Assembly: GCA_037127315.1 (NCBI GenBank)
Contig: JBBBDQ010001027.1
Coordinates: forward strand, 3,492,501-3,556,500
DNA length: 64,000 bases
Source: Ascarosepion bandense
Lineage: Eukaryota; Mollusca; Cephalopoda; Sepiida; Sepiidae
Direction of reading: 5' to 3'
Every line of letters starts with the position of its first letter. Within the stretch, counting starts at the first letter, position 1. This document shows positions 63,985 through 64,000 of this stretch, one piece after another. Below the pieces are notes generated by a model. The model ran no database searches and was not told the DNA's origin. It was given only the letters and a program-made list of their open reading frames with translations. Both the position numbers and the translations under genes were made by a program.

Positions 63985-64000
63985 TTAACAAACTGAAATA
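63396..64000. repeat. Compound TAGA array, runs off the window end
   Basis: (TAGA)n blocks separated by TATTAACAGACTGAGA or TATTAACAGACA alternately, later TATTAACAAACTGAAA. The array continues past 64000. Confidence 0.95.

Overview
This is eukaryotic, repeat-dominated, apparently intergenic DNA. I found no host gene I could defend: no multi-exon gene, no conserved host domain, and almost every open frame longer than about 60 codons is either a microsatellite read-through or a piece of a retrotransposon. The mix (very many TA, TAGA, GAAA, GT and CT microsatellites; tRNA-derived SINEs with A- and B-box-like motifs; several non-LTR retrotransposon lineages; Penelope-like, Helitron-like and LTR fragments) fits a large invertebrate genome. 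A lophotrochozoan such as a coleoid cephalopod is my best guess, but that is inference from repeat style, not from a diagnostic gene.

Layout. 0.5-3.3 kb is a 137-141 bp AT-rich satellite. 3.6-4.7 kb is a 105-bp tandem array made from a piece of a LINE coding region. 5-9.3 kb holds LINE fragments in both orientations, a Helitron-like element and a second tandem array built from a LINE 3' end. 9.6-13.3 kb is microsatellite, including a 1.1-kb TAGA array. 13.5-15.8 kb has a complete tRNA-SINE and a degenerate Penelope-like element with a GIY-YIG domain. 15.8-24.7 kb is mainly long homopurine tracts with SINE and LINE fragments between them. 24.8-31.1 kb has an old LINE relic and multimeric SINEs (a trimer and a tetramer). 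32.7-34.3 kb is a nearly perfect long inverted repeat with arms of about 514 bp. 35.4-37.4 kb looks like an LTR with internal tandem repeats followed by a gag-like start; related LTR pieces lie at 40.6 and 42.2-43.1 kb, next to a full-length 5S rRNA-like sequence at 42.0 kb. 39-46.3 kb is rich in foldback elements. 49.3-50.3 kb is a LINE pseudogene, 51.0-51.3 kb a well-formed solo LTR, and 51.8-52.9 kb a homopyrimidine tract with a 182-bp period. 53.0-56.0 kb is the best-preserved element: a 5'-truncated LINE with a restriction-like endonuclease, R4/Dong-like, inserted in a TAA repeat. 56-63.3 kb has further LINE and SINE copies, and the window ends in another TAGA array.

The elements do not form a pathway. 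The shared theme is secondary amplification: pieces of mobile elements (LINE coding segments, LINE 3' ends, SINE bodies, LTR interiors) have become tandem repeats, several with the same short palindrome at the unit junctions. The most interesting signals are those multimeric SINE/LINE units, the covarying hairpins inside the LTR tandem units, the hammerhead-like CTGANGA...GAAA cores in Penelope-like repeats, and the near-identical long inverted repeat.
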